Origin: a virus | DNA: 64,000 nucleotides | Strand: one strand, 5' to 3' | IMG/VR virus record: IMGVR_UViG_3300020595_003017 | Coordinates: 124,001-188,000 of that record | Shown: in pieces, positions 1 through 8,146 of the stretch | How the letters are laid out: each line of letters begins with the position of its first letter | Position numbering within the stretch: position 1 is the stretch's first letter | Position numbers and translations under genes: made by a program | Notes under the pieces: generated by a model | The model's database searches: none | What the model was told of the DNA's origin: nothing | What the model saw: only the letters and a program-made list of their open reading frames with translations

Positions 1-1
1 T

Positions 2-595
2 AAGGTTTGTAATGTGTTTCATGTATGTTCTACCGTGGAAAAAAATTACATTGAAAAATTTAAAGAAATAGATTATAACAACATTATACACGCAATGTGG
101 CATACTAATCTTGATTTTTACCCCAAAGTAATTGAAAAAGACATCGATATATCTTTTTGTGGTATTCCAAATATCGAAAGAGAGAGTTTTACTAATGCTC
201 TTAAAAGACAAGAGATGCCTGTGGAATATAAGTATGGAATCTCGCACGAGGATATGTGCGAGCTTTTTGCCAGGTCTAAGATAAGTTTAAACTTCTCAAA
301 GAACATGACACTTACACCTCCAAGAAGGCAGATCAAGGCGAGGCTCTTTGAAGTTCCAGCCGGAAGAGCATTACTTTGCACAGAAGAAACGCCAAGTTTA
401 GAGGAATATTATAAACTTGATGAAGAGGTCGTTACTTTTAAGAACTCGCTTGAACTGTATGAAAAGTGCAAATACCTTCTAAAGAATGAAAATGTACGAC
501 GACGGATGGCTGAAAATGGATTCAATAGATTTAAAAAAGAACACGAATCAAAACAGCGTTTACCAAAAATACTTGACAAAATAATGAAAACATGA
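2..595 (+). CDS. Glycosyltransferase, C-terminal part (cut by window edge)
   Basis: The reading frame is open to the left edge, so this is the 3' part of a longer gene; the GTG at 14 is only the first possible start in view. The product resembles the C-terminal half of GT-B transferases of the CgeB/Glyco_trans_1_2 kind. The stretch around RLFEVPAGRALLCTEE is the usual 'R-x-F-E-x-x-A' donor-binding segment, followed by a 'SLELYEKCKYLL' helix and the terminal 'VRRRMAENG' pattern of that family. It probably transfers a sugar from a nucleotide donor. It opens a row of closely packed sugar genes, with only 3 bases before the next start. The N-terminal acceptor domain cannot be seen, so the substrate is unknown. 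Confidence 0.72.
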   Translation, partial: KVCNVFHVCSTVEKNYIEKFKEIDYNNIIHAMWHTNLDFYPKVIEKDIDISFCGIPNIERESFTNALKRQEMPVEYKYGISHEDMCELFARSKISLNFSKNMTLTPPRRQIKARLFEVPAGRALLCTEETPSLEEYYKLDEEVVTFKNSLELYEKCKYLLKNENVRRRMAENGFNRFKKEHESKQRLPKILDKIMKT

Positions 596-598
596 ACC

Positions 599-907
599 AT
601 GGTTATTTACATAGACATAGACGAAACAATCTGTCTTCATCCTGAAGGTTCCCCCGGTAGGGCTCGTGATTACAATTTAGCATCACCAATACCAGAAAAT
701 ATCAACAAGGCCAACAGACTGTATGATGAAGGTAATACAGTAATCTACTGGACTGCAAGAGGGGCAACAACAGGGATTGATTGGACTGAACTTACCACAC
801 GCCAGCTAGAAAAATGGGGTGCAAAGTATCACGAATTAAGGTTAGATAAACCTTTCTATGATTTGTTTATAGACGATAAGGTTATGAATACGGAGAATTG
901 GACATGA
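599..907 (+). CDS. HAD-superfamily phosphatase, capsule-biosynthesis type
   Basis: A compact 102-residue HAD phosphatase. Motif I is DIDETI near residues 5-10 (nucleophile Asp and general acid/base Asp in D-x-D-x-T). Motif II is the WTARG segment, and a C-terminal FIDDK carries the acidic metal-binding residues. There is no room for a large cap domain, as in the short phosphatases found in capsule and LPS clusters. The natural role would be removing phosphate from a sugar phosphate or related intermediate. The ATG at 599 follows the upstream stop by 3 bases, and the stop overlaps the next start as ATGA. The exact substrate cannot be told. Confidence 0.75.
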   Translation: MVIYIDIDETICLHPEGSPGRARDYNLASPIPENINKANRLYDEGNTVIYWTARGATTGIDWTELTTRQLEKWGAKYHELRLDKPFYDLFIDDKVMNTENWT

Positions 908-1638
908 CTGCAAAAGTGTCTGTTATAATCCCTTGTTACAATGCAGAAAATTATATTAAAGAGGCTATTGGTTCTGTTCTCAGTCAAACCTATGAAAATA
1001 TTGAGATAGTTGCTGTTGATAATGAGAGTAGCGATGCAACTTTAGATATTTTAAAATCCTACTCATCAGATAATAAACGGGTTGTTTACTCCACCGCAAA
1101 AAACATATATCCTTTTTGTTGGGATGAGGCCAGGGAAGAGGGTTTGAAAATATGCACGGGTGATTACATAACAACCCTATGCTCTGATGACTATTACAGT
1201 TTAGAATACATAGAAAAGTGTGTTCAAATCATGGACCAGTTAAAAGATAAAGTTTCATTAATACAGAGTCCCATAAGGGGTGTTGACGTAAGTGGTAGAG
1301 AGATTAACAGAGTGGGGCACCGTTATGATGGGGTTCAAGAGTTTAAAAATTTAGCTGTCAGCAAATGCCCGGTGACGAGTCCAACGGTTTTTTACAAACG
1401 AGAGATTTATGATCAAGGATTGATAAAAACAAACCCAGAAAAGTATAGTGGTGCGGCTGACTATGATTTATACTGTGGTTTAGCTGACAGTGGACACTAT
1501 ATTTTACCAGTCCCTAGTTGGATAGGTTACAATTATCGCTGGCATGAGGAACAAGCTACTTGGGGTATGCACAAGTCTAAAATAAATTACGATAGTCTGA
1601 TACAATCTTATTGGAGAGAAAAGTGGAACATCTACTAG
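904..1638 (+). CDS. Family 2 (GT-A) glycosyltransferase
   Basis: A GT2 transferase of about 244 residues. The N-terminus VSVIIPCYNAENYI is the family opening, the uracil-binding Asp lies in VDNESSD, and the D-x-D-like metal site is the SDD of LCSDDYY. A later AADYDLY segment fits the catalytic E/D-D region. It should move a sugar from a nucleotide donor to a glycan or protein acceptor in the cytoplasm. I prefer the ATG at 904, which overlaps the previous stop (ATGA), to a TTG two codons upstream. The C-terminus overlaps the following TPP-enzyme gene. Donor and acceptor are unknown. Confidence 0.85.
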   Translation: MTAKVSVIIPCYNAENYIKEAIGSVLSQTYENIEIVAVDNESSDATLDILKSYSSDNKRVVYSTAKNIYPFCWDEAREEGLKICTGDYITTLCSDDYYSLEYIEKCVQIMDQLKDKVSLIQSPIRGVDVSGREINRVGHRYDGVQEFKNLAVSKCPVTSPTVFYKREIYDQGLIKTNPEKYSGAADYDLYCGLADSGHYILPVPSWIGYNYRWHEEQATWGMHKSKINYDSLIQSYWREKWNIY

Positions 1639-2267
1639 ACACCAAAAAAAGAATTGTTCAAATTGCATATGATAACCGACTGTCACATCTTGGCAGTTAT
1701 TTTTCTTGCCTTCCAGTTGTGGATGAAATATACTCTAACAAAAATAAGGAGGATATTTTTATCTTATCTTGTGGACATGCGGCGTTAGCTTTGTATGCTG
1801 TTTTGGAAAAATATGAGAATGCAGACGCATCTAAATTATTTAAGAAGCATGGTGGACACCCTCATCGAAATGTCAAAGATGGTATACATTGTTCCACTGG
1901 TAGTTTAGGAATGGGTCTCCCTTTTGCTGTCGGTAAAGCACTTGCAAACAAGAATAGAAAAGTATATTGCTTGATAAGCGACGGCGAGTGCGCCGAGGGG
2001 TCTATCTGGGAAAGTCTTAAATTTATATACGAAAACAACCTTAAAAATATCCAAGTATATGTTTCAGTAAATGGATATTCTGCCTACGATGCGGTTGATT
2101 CAGACTATCTGGTTAAAAGACTGCAATGTTTTTTGCCGGATATAAATATCAGATACACAAAAGTTAACGAATTTTCCTTCTTAAAAGGCTTGAACGCACA
2201 CTATCATATAATGAGTGAAAATGATTACAATTTAGCACTAAAGGAACTGAATGAGAAAAAAGTTTAG
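1623..2267 (+). CDS. Transketolase-like protein, TPP-binding half
   Basis: N-terminal (pyrophosphate-binding) half of a transketolase encoded as its own gene. The motif SDGECAEGSIWES matches the TPP/Mg motif G-D-G-x-x-x-E-G-x-x-W-E. SCGHAALALYAVL and HCSTGSLGMGLPFAVG are typical of transketolase N-domains. The GTG at 1623 has a GGAG ribosome site at 1613-1616 with good spacing; a TTG at 1611 is the alternative. The gene overlaps the C-terminal half at 2251 by 17 bases, so the two are likely co-translated and form one alpha/beta enzyme. Split pairs like this occur in nucleotide-sugar clusters, where they can move a two-carbon unit. Whether it acts on sugar phosphates or makes a branched sugar is open. 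Confidence 0.85.
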   Translation: MEHLLDTKKRIVQIAYDNRLSHLGSYFSCLPVVDEIYSNKNKEDIFILSCGHAALALYAVLEKYENADASKLFKKHGGHPHRNVKDGIHCSTGSLGMGLPFAVGKALANKNRKVYCLISDGECAEGSIWESLKFIYENNLKNIQVYVSVNGYSAYDAVDSDYLVKRLQCFLPDINIRYTKVNEFSFLKGLNAHYHIMSENDYNLALKELNEKKV

Positions 2268-2727
2268 TAGTATATTACATGACAAAATGGGGAAAGATGA
2301 GAGGCTTTTTTTACTGACAGGTGACCTTGGATATGGTTTGTGGGACAGAATAAAGATTGATTTCCCGGATAGATTCCAAGATTTTGGATCATCTGAGCAA
2401 TTGATGGTTGCTGCTGCTTGTGGTCTTGCAACAGACGGATATATACCACTTGTTTACTCAATAACTCCATTTGTTCTTTATAGACCATATGAGTTTATTC
2501 GAAATTATATTAACCATGAAAAAATACCAGTTAAGTTAATGGGTGGTGGTCGTGATAAAGATTATGGGTACCTTGGGTTCTCTCACTGGGCTGAAGATGA
2601 TAAAAAAACTATGGCTAATTTTAGTAACATTGCAAGTTACTGGCCAATTGACGAAGCGGAATTGGAGAAAGTAGTTGACACTTTCCTGTTTGATGGAAAA
2701 CCAAGCTACCTTAATTTAAAAAGATGA
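2251..2727 (+). CDS. Transketolase-like protein, pyrimidine-binding half
   Basis: This is the partner of the preceding gene: the pyrimidine-binding (Pyr) domain of a transketolase, about 158 residues. The FGSSEQLMVAAACGLA segment carries the conserved Glu that activates the thiamin pyrimidine ring, and LTGDLGYG near the N-terminus is typical of the domain. The third, C-terminal transketolase domain is absent or minimal, so the pair is smaller than a housekeeping transketolase. It starts inside the preceding gene and ends in an ATGA overlap with the epimerase gene. This is a true split pair rather than a frameshift, because each half has its own start and complete domain boundaries. Confidence 0.82.
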   Translation: MRKKFSSILHDKMGKDERLFLLTGDLGYGLWDRIKIDFPDRFQDFGSSEQLMVAAACGLATDGYIPLVYSITPFVLYRPYEFIRNYINHEKIPVKLMGGGRDKDYGYLGFSHWAEDDKKTMANFSNIASYWPIDEAELEKVVDTFLFDGKPSYLNLKR

Positions 2728-3572
2728 GCAAAATATTAGTTACGGGAGCATCAGGTTTCCTTGGTAAATCTGTAAGTGAGTATTTTTCTAACAAAGGTCA
2801 TGAAGTTTTTTCCTTGACAAGGCAAGATCTTGATGTTACTAATAAGGGACAAGTCACTGACTGGTTTAGACAAAACAAAGTTGACTTCGTAATTCACACG
2901 GCTGTAAAAGGTGGTCGTAGAGGTAACTATGATAGCTTCTCTGACTATGTGGCAAATATAAAAATGTTTGAAAATTTATTTGAAAATAAACACAGATTTT
3001 CAATGATGATTCATTTTGCTTCCGGTGCTGAGTTTGATAGAAAAAATCATATAAACTGTTTCAAGGAAGATCGAATATTTGATTCTATGCCAGAGGATTT
3101 TTACGGACTATCAAAAAATATGATAGCCAGAAAAATTATAAAACATAAAACTAATATTTATAACTTTAGACTTTTTGGTTGCTTTGGCAAAGACGAAGAA
3201 GAAAACAGGCTACTTAAGATTTTATCGAAAGGTATAGAGGAACAGTCAGAAACTTTTATCGAAGGTAGAAAAACCATGGATTTTTTCTATGATAAGGATG
3301 TCTGTAGGGCAATTGAATATTATATGGATAACTACAAGAAAAACAATTTACCCAGAGACATTAATTTGGTTTATGAGGAAAAGTTAACTATCAAAGAAAT
3401 ATCAGATTATCTTGAGGAAGTTATGGGCAAGCCTAACAAAAATTTAAAACTAAACGAAATTACCACTAACGGATATACTGGTGACTGGAAGCTGTGTACT
3501 AAGACGTTTCCCGACAACCTCTTTTCAGGGTTGAGGGAAGCTATATCTGAAATTTATTCGATGGAGAAGTAA
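2724..3572 (+). CDS. NAD(P)-dependent sugar epimerase/dehydratase (extended SDR)
   Basis: An extended short-chain dehydrogenase of 282 residues. The cofactor motif GASGFLG is at residues 8-14, HTAVKGG fits the second conserved strand, and YGLSK is the Y-x-x-x-K catalytic pair. The usual Ser/Thr lies in the HFASGAEF segment. It should act on a nucleotide-linked sugar by epimerising, reducing or dehydrating it. The start overlaps the transketolase half by ATGA, and the next gene follows after 3 bases, so it sits inside one operon. RmlD-like 4-ketoreduction is possible but cannot be assigned from motifs alone. Confidence 0.8.
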   Translation: MSKILVTGASGFLGKSVSEYFSNKGHEVFSLTRQDLDVTNKGQVTDWFRQNKVDFVIHTAVKGGRRGNYDSFSDYVANIKMFENLFENKHRFSMMIHFASGAEFDRKNHINCFKEDRIFDSMPEDFYGLSKNMIARKIIKHKTNIYNFRLFGCFGKDEEENRLLKILSKGIEEQSETFIEGRKTMDFFYDKDVCRAIEYYMDNYKKNNLPRDINLVYEEKLTIKEISDYLEEVMGKPNKNLKLNEITTNGYTGDWKLCTKTFPDNLFSGLREAISEIYSMEK

Positions 3573-3575
3573 AAA

Positions 3576-4952
3576 GTGTCAAACGATAAAGTAGATCAGA
3601 TTCTTGAGTTAGTAACTGAGTACATCAACGAAAGAAGAGAAAATGATAAATGGGTTAAAGGAGAGGACTGGGTAAATTATTCGGGACCTTATTATAGTTC
3701 TGATGAATATACTTCGGCTATTAAGATTTTATTGAGCGAATGGTTGATTTTTGGCAAACAAGGCAGGCACTTTGAGAATGTTTTCCCTCAGCACCTTGGT
3801 CAGAAGTATGGCGTACTAACAAACTCAGGCAGTTCCGCTAATCTTTTGATGGCGAATGTGTTTAAGAGTAAGTCGATGGCCATGAGAAAGTACCACATGC
3901 CACCTGGGTCTAAGTTTATAACACCAGTTGTGTGCTTTCCAACTACTATTAACCCACTCATACAGGCTGGATATGAACCAGTGTTTGTTGATGTAGATCT
4001 TCCTAGTATGAATCTTAATCTTGATGAAGTTGAGGCTGAACTTGAAAAAGACCCTAATATTAGAGCGATAACTTTTGCTCATGTTTTAGGTAATCCACCT
4101 GATATGGATCGGGTAATGTCGCTGGTTGAGAAGTATAAGCTTAATTTTTTAGAGGATAGCTGCGATGCACTGGGATCATTTTATGATGGTAAAAAGTTAG
4201 GATCCTTTGGTCTGATATCGACTTGTTCTTTTTTTCCGGCACACCACATGACAACAGGTGAAGGTGGCTTTGCAGCGACCTCAAATCTCAGGGTCAGAAA
4301 AGTTTTAGCTAGTATTAGAGATTGGGGTCGTGCTTGTTACTGTAATGAAAGAAAGCCAGGGGATGTTACTTCTGGAACCGCCTGTGGCGATAGATTCCAA
4401 GAGTGGTTGAGTGATGGGAAAAACAAAATTTGCTATGATCACAGGTATGTATTTGATGAGATTGGCTTCAACACCAAGCCGTTAGATCTTCAAGCAGCCA
4501 TGGGACTACATCAGCTTGATAAATTACCTGAAATGGACGCTGCTCGTAGAAAGAACTTTAAACGGATGGAAGAATCTTTTTCGAAATATGAAGATTTTTT
4601 TATGCTGCCAAAAGCAACAAAAAAAGCAGACCCATGCTGGTTTGGATATGCGCTAACGGTAAAAGACAACGATGTTTTTGAGAAACAAGAACTTGTATCT
4701 CACTTCGAAGAAAATAAAGTTCAAACAAGATCCTATTTTACGGGTAATTGTCTCTATCATCCAGCGTATAGGGAGTATGCAGAAAAGTATGGCAAAGATT
4801 ATGGCGATCTTGTTACAAGGTTCCCGAACGCTGATGTTGTTACAAAGAACACTTTTTTCTTGGGAACATATATCGGACTCACTGAAGAAAAGCTTGCTTA
4901 TATCGAGGAAGTTTTGGATGACTTTTTTAAGGATCGTGGTATAGAGAGATGA
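3576..4952 (+). CDS. rfbH-like: RfbH-like (E1) sugar-nucleotide 3-dehydrase, PMP and Fe-S type
   Basis: Fold type I aminotransferase relative of 458 residues. The cofactor loop reads SFFPAHHMTTGEGG, so the Lys that normally binds PLP is replaced by His, as in CDP-4-keto-6-deoxyglucose-3-dehydrase (RfbH/AscC E1). Downstream, RDWGRACYC is followed by another Cys in TACGDRF, matching the Cys cluster that binds a [2Fe-2S] centre in E1 enzymes and that is absent from ColD-type enzymes. The enzyme would remove the C3 hydroxyl of a CDP-4-keto-6-deoxyhexose, giving 3,6-dideoxysugars. The usual partner reductase (RfbI/E3) is not in view. Start is GTG at 3576 with GGAG upstream. It is followed by a 4,6-dehydratase, the expected upstream step. 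Confidence 0.88.
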   Translation: MSNDKVDQILELVTEYINERRENDKWVKGEDWVNYSGPYYSSDEYTSAIKILLSEWLIFGKQGRHFENVFPQHLGQKYGVLTNSGSSANLLMANVFKSKSMAMRKYHMPPGSKFITPVVCFPTTINPLIQAGYEPVFVDVDLPSMNLNLDEVEAELEKDPNIRAITFAHVLGNPPDMDRVMSLVEKYKLNFLEDSCDALGSFYDGKKLGSFGLISTCSFFPAHHMTTGEGGFAATSNLRVRKVLASIRDWGRACYCNERKPGDVTSGTACGDRFQEWLSDGKNKICYDHRYVFDEIGFNTKPLDLQAAMGLHQLDKLPEMDAARRKNFKRMEESFSKYEDFFMLPKATKKADPCWFGYALTVKDNDVFEKQELVSHFEENKVQTRSYFTGNCLYHPAYREYAEKYGKDYGDLVTRFPNADVVTKNTFFLGTYIGLTEEKLAYIEEVLDDFFKDRGIER

Positions 4953-5899
4953 AAATACTCTATGTTACAGGGTGCCTAGGTTTTATTCCATCTTATTTTG
5001 TTAAAAAAGCACTAGACAAAGGTTGGATGGTCTTTGGCGTTGATAAGTTAACGTATGCCGCAAATACTAAGATTTTAAAAGAATTTCAAAAGTATGAAAA
5101 CTTTAGATTTGAGCAAGTTGATATCAAAGATATGAACCTGTTGTATGATTGTGACTACGTTGTTAATTTTGCTGCTGAGTCACACGTTGGAAACAGTATT
5201 ATTGATAGTGATGAATTTATAAATACGAATATCTTAGGGACAAAAAATTTACTTGATTTAGTGAGAAACAAACCTAAGAATTGTGGCAACCGCCCTGTTT
5301 TCTTACACATAAGTACAGACGAAGTTTATGGGGATATAATAGAGGGTAGTCATACAGAAAAAGATTTGTTACACCCTAGTAATCCATATTCAGCGGCGAA
5401 AGCGTCGGCTGACATGTTAGTGTTGGCTTGGTCTAGAACATATGGTATTGAGTATATGATAGCAAGGCCTACAAACAATTATGGGATCAGACAATATCCA
5501 GAAAAATTAATACCCCTCTGTGTAAAGAATCTTTTAAGGGGTAGAAAAATAAGGCTTCATAATAATGGCACTCCCACAAGAAATTGGTTACATGCTGATG
5601 ATACAGCGAATGCAATATTAACTCTTATAGAAAAGGGTAAAACGAATGAAATATACAATATTGCTGGTGACTTTGAGCAACAGAACAAAGAGACAGTTCG
5701 TAAAATAATTAAAGCTTTTCACAAAACTGATGAGAACTGGGAAAAGTATGTTGATTATTCTTATTCTAGGGTTGGTCAAGATCTAAGGTACGCTCTTGAT
5801 GACTCTAAAATTAAAGACCTTGGATGGAGTCCAGAGAAAAACTTTGACGAAGAAATAGACAGTATAACAAATTGGTACAAAGATAATTTCATATGGTAA
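4949..5899 (+). CDS. Nucleotide-sugar 4,6-dehydratase (RmlB/RfbG-like)
   Basis: Extended SDR of 316 residues resembling dTDP-glucose 4,6-dehydratase. ISTDEVYGD carries the catalytic T-D-E triad of 4,6-dehydratases, YSAAKA is the Y-x-x-x-K, and NFAAESHVG and TNILGT are hallmark segments. The dinucleotide motif is GCLGFI, slightly different from the usual GGAGFIG. It would convert an NDP-hexose to the NDP-4-keto-6-deoxyhexose, which is the substrate type for the preceding 3-dehydrase. The nucleotide (dTDP or CDP) is not determined. The start overlaps the previous gene by ATGA. No glucose-1-phosphate nucleotidyltransferase is seen in the window, so the NDP-sugar may come from the host or from upstream genes. 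Confidence 0.86.
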   Translation: MKILYVTGCLGFIPSYFVKKALDKGWMVFGVDKLTYAANTKILKEFQKYENFRFEQVDIKDMNLLYDCDYVVNFAAESHVGNSIIDSDEFINTNILGTKNLLDLVRNKPKNCGNRPVFLHISTDEVYGDIIEGSHTEKDLLHPSNPYSAAKASADMLVLAWSRTYGIEYMIARPTNNYGIRQYPEKLIPLCVKNLLRGRKIRLHNNGTPTRNWLHADDTANAILTLIEKGKTNEIYNIAGDFEQQNKETVRKIIKAFHKTDENWEKYVDYSYSRVGQDLRYALDDSKIKDLGWSPEKNFDEEIDSITNWYKDNFIW

Positions 5900-6774
5900 A
5901 AAAAGAGCTAATAAACAGGTTCGATATAACTGCTTTACAGGATAGTTTCAGCGAGTCTGCCATGGCCGCAGCTTGTCCAAAAGAATTTTGGAGAAAACCA
6001 ACTTATGTTGAGTATACTAGAAATCAAAACCCTTTTAGTGGAATAACAATCTTCACAGACAAACAATTACATCTAGCACCAGAAGTTGATTCAACTTACA
6101 AGGTTGCAATCATACAAGAGCCAAGAGAATTGTTACCATGGGCTTATGATGTTATAGTTCAGTTTGAAGATCATTATGATTTAATTCTAACGTTTGACAT
6201 TGACCTAATCAAAAGAGGTAAAAATTACGTTTTTTGTCCTGGAGACACCGCTGCTATTAGGACCGAGGGTTGCAAGGTTCATAAAAAAAGTAAACTTATA
6301 TCTTTTCCGTATTCTTTAAAGACACAACTTTTTGGACATAAGCTAAGACACATCATAGCTAAGAGTATTATCCCTAATTTGGACCTATCCTATAATATCG
6401 ATTATTTTGGCGCTGGTGTTGGAAACTTTGTTGATGATAAGTTAGAAACTTTACAGGATTATATGTTTCAGATTGCGACTGAAAATGTTCAAAAAGAGTT
6501 TTATTTCACTGACAAAATTTTAGACTGTGCTATAACCGGCACCGTACCGATTTACTGGGGTCCAAAAAATATCGGAAACTTTTTCAACCCAAAGGGTATA
6601 CTTCAATTTGACCACCCAGAAGAATTAAAAAAAATACTTAAAAACTTAGACAAACAAGATTATTATGATATGCTCCCGTATGTAAAAGAAAACTATGAGG
6701 CAGCAAAATATTACATGATCCAAGACGACTTTTTTTACGATATTATAAAGAGAGGATTGAAAGACAATGGTTAA
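5893..6774 (+). CDS. GT10-like fucosyltransferase
   Basis: A protein of 293 residues whose C-terminal half carries the GT10 alpha-1,3/4-fucosyltransferase signature: IATENVQKEFYFTDKILDC, then GTVPIYWGPKNIGNFF. In this family that region binds GDP-fucose, and the conserved Glu/Asn and Tyr-Trp-Gly residues are present. The N-terminal acceptor domain is diverged. GDP-fucose could be supplied by the Gmd/Fcl pair encoded 9 kb downstream. The start ATG overlaps the end of the dehydratase gene. The acceptor may be a phage or host glycan, and a related GDP-deoxysugar donor is also possible. Confidence 0.75.
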   Translation: MVKKELINRFDITALQDSFSESAMAAACPKEFWRKPTYVEYTRNQNPFSGITIFTDKQLHLAPEVDSTYKVAIIQEPRELLPWAYDVIVQFEDHYDLILTFDIDLIKRGKNYVFCPGDTAAIRTEGCKVHKKSKLISFPYSLKTQLFGHKLRHIIAKSIIPNLDLSYNIDYFGAGVGNFVDDKLETLQDYMFQIATENVQKEFYFTDKILDCAITGTVPIYWGPKNIGNFFNPKGILQFDHPEELKKILKNLDKQDYYDMLPYVKENYEAAKYYMIQDDFFYDIIKRGLKDNG

Positions 6775-7435
6775 AGTATTAGAGTATGATACAGAAAGAT
6801 ATACATTTGCCAAAGAAGTAAGAAAGATATTCAATGTAACAGATTTAACTAAACTGCACAAGCATCGTAACGAAATGTACCCTGATTATGAGCTTGGGTT
6901 TCACAATGAAGTTAAAACTGATTATCATAAAGAATTTTATTCTGTTCTAAATGATGATTCTAAAAATCTTGAGCTTAAAAAAGCGTATGAACGTTTTATA
7001 AAAGAAATAGTATCTCCTTATTTTAAAGAGTCTTTTTGTTATCAGGCCTTCCCATCATTTAGAGTTCATTTACCACACAAGAAGGCTGTTCATGAGTGGC
7101 ATTTTGATAGCGATAAAAACCACATGCACCCTGAGTGGGAAATTAATTTTCAGATAGCTTTAACAAATTCAAGAGATACTCAGGCGATGTGGATAGAAAG
7201 TGTTCCTGGACTTAGGGACTTCTTTCCACTAAGTCTTAAACAGAATCAATTTGTTATTTTTAATGGTAACAAGTGTATGCATGGCAATAAACCAAATGAA
7301 ACAGACGATACTAGAGTAAGTATGGACTTTAGAGTTCTCCCATTCAGTAAGTACAACCCAGAAAAATCTAAATCTTCGGCGGAAAAAGGCACTCAGTTTG
7401 TTGTTGGTAGTTATTACAGATTATTTGAAAAGTGA
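6767..7435 (+). CDS. Fe(II)/2-oxoglutarate oxygenase, StrG-like
   Basis: A protein of 222 residues resembling the StrG group of PhyH-like oxygenases linked to aminoglycoside and sugar biosynthesis. HEWHFDSD gives the H-x-D part of the iron facial triad. The distal His is in NKCMHGNKPNET and is followed by TRVSMDFRV, whose Arg would bind 2-oxoglutarate. Such enzymes hydroxylate or oxidise a sugar or lipid carbon using iron and 2-oxoglutarate. It sits inside the sugar operon, overlapping the fucosyltransferase end by 8 bases, so a sugar substrate is the simplest reading. The exact reaction is inferred only from neighbours. Confidence 0.7.
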   Translation: MVKVLEYDTERYTFAKEVRKIFNVTDLTKLHKHRNEMYPDYELGFHNEVKTDYHKEFYSVLNDDSKNLELKKAYERFIKEIVSPYFKESFCYQAFPSFRVHLPHKKAVHEWHFDSDKNHMHPEWEINFQIALTNSRDTQAMWIESVPGLRDFFPLSLKQNQFVIFNGNKCMHGNKPNETDDTRVSMDFRVLPFSKYNPEKSKSSAEKGTQFVVGSYYRLFEK

Positions 7436-7442
7436 GGTGTGA

Positions 7443-8099
7443 ATGTTTGAGCCAATAAGTAGCGTTATTCCATTACTAGAAGATCAGGGCTACAAAGTCA
7501 ACGACCCATGGGATATTGTTGACATTTTTGAAAAGAAGCTAGCTAAATTTGCTGGCAGTAAGTATGCGGTATCTGTTGATAATTGCACAGACGGAATGTT
7601 TCTTTGTTTAAAATATCTAGATTTTCAAGGGGAAATTACTATTCCTAGTAAGACATGGTTATCTGTTCCTGGGATGATAAAACATGCAGGATGTACTGTT
7701 AAATTTGAAGACTTTGAGTGGTCTGGTATATATCAGTTAAAACCAACACCAGTCTATGATGGTGCAACTAGGTTTACAAAAGGTATGTATGTACCAGGAG
7801 CTTATCAGTGTGTTTCTTTTCATCACAGAAAGATATTGAAAATTGGAAAAGGGGGTATGATCTTTACTGACAATAAAGATGCTTACGAATGGTTTAAGAT
7901 AGCTCGATATGAAGGTAGAAATCTCAAGGTGCCTTACGAACAAGACGATCACAAGGTGCTGGGATGGAACATGTACATGACTCCTGAGCAGGCAGCAAGA
8001 GGAATTATTTTATTTGAAGATATTAGTTTAGAAAATAAAGATACTGGTGGCAACTGGGCTTATAAAGATCTTTCTGAGTACGAGATTTTCACAAAATAG
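7443..8099 (+). CDS. Short DegT/DnrJ/EryC1-type aminotransferase-like protein
   Basis: The first two thirds look like a sugar aminotransferase large domain: KYAVSVDNCTDGMFLCL, ITIPSKTWLSVPGMI and the PLP loop VSFHHRKILKIGKGG, whose Lys occupies the normal Schiff-base position. The protein is only 218 residues, against roughly 370-400 for full DegT proteins, so the C-terminal small domain is missing. The D-x-A/G-Q segment before the loop reads YDGATRF and is diverged. It may be a degenerate enzyme, a minimal one, or a subunit pairing with another protein. No remnant of the missing domain is visible before the next gene. GAGGTG at 7432-7437 is a usable ribosome site. Confidence 0.65.
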   Translation: MFEPISSVIPLLEDQGYKVNDPWDIVDIFEKKLAKFAGSKYAVSVDNCTDGMFLCLKYLDFQGEITIPSKTWLSVPGMIKHAGCTVKFEDFEWSGIYQLKPTPVYDGATRFTKGMYVPGAYQCVSFHHRKILKIGKGGMIFTDNKDAYEWFKIARYEGRNLKVPYEQDDHKVLGWNMYMTPEQAARGIILFEDISLENKDTGGNWAYKDLSEYEIFTK

Positions 8100-8100
8100 A

Positions 8101-8116
8101 ATAATTTCTGTATAAT
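8101..8116 (+). promoter_or_regulatory. Weak candidate promoter -10 element
   Basis: The 47-base gap before the radical SAM gene holds an exact TATAAT at 8111-8116. A poor -35 candidate (TTTTCA at 8086) lies about 19 bases upstream. This is the first gap in the sugar operon long enough for an internal promoter, but the AT-rich background makes a chance match plausible. Confidence 0.25.
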
Positions 8117-8146
8117 TACGTTATAGGAAAAGTCTGGGAGTAAAAA

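Noticed and set aside
14-16. GTG at 14 as the true start of the first glycosyltransferase
   Set aside because: The frame stays open to base 2 and the protein lacks an N-terminal domain, so the gene starts upstream of the window.
1611-2727. Transketolase interrupted by a frameshift
   Set aside because: The halves overlap, each has its own start and complete domain, and split pairs are known in sugar clusters.
8111-8116. TATAAT as proof of an internal promoter
   Set aside because: Reported only as a weak feature because the -35 is poor and the region is AT-rich.
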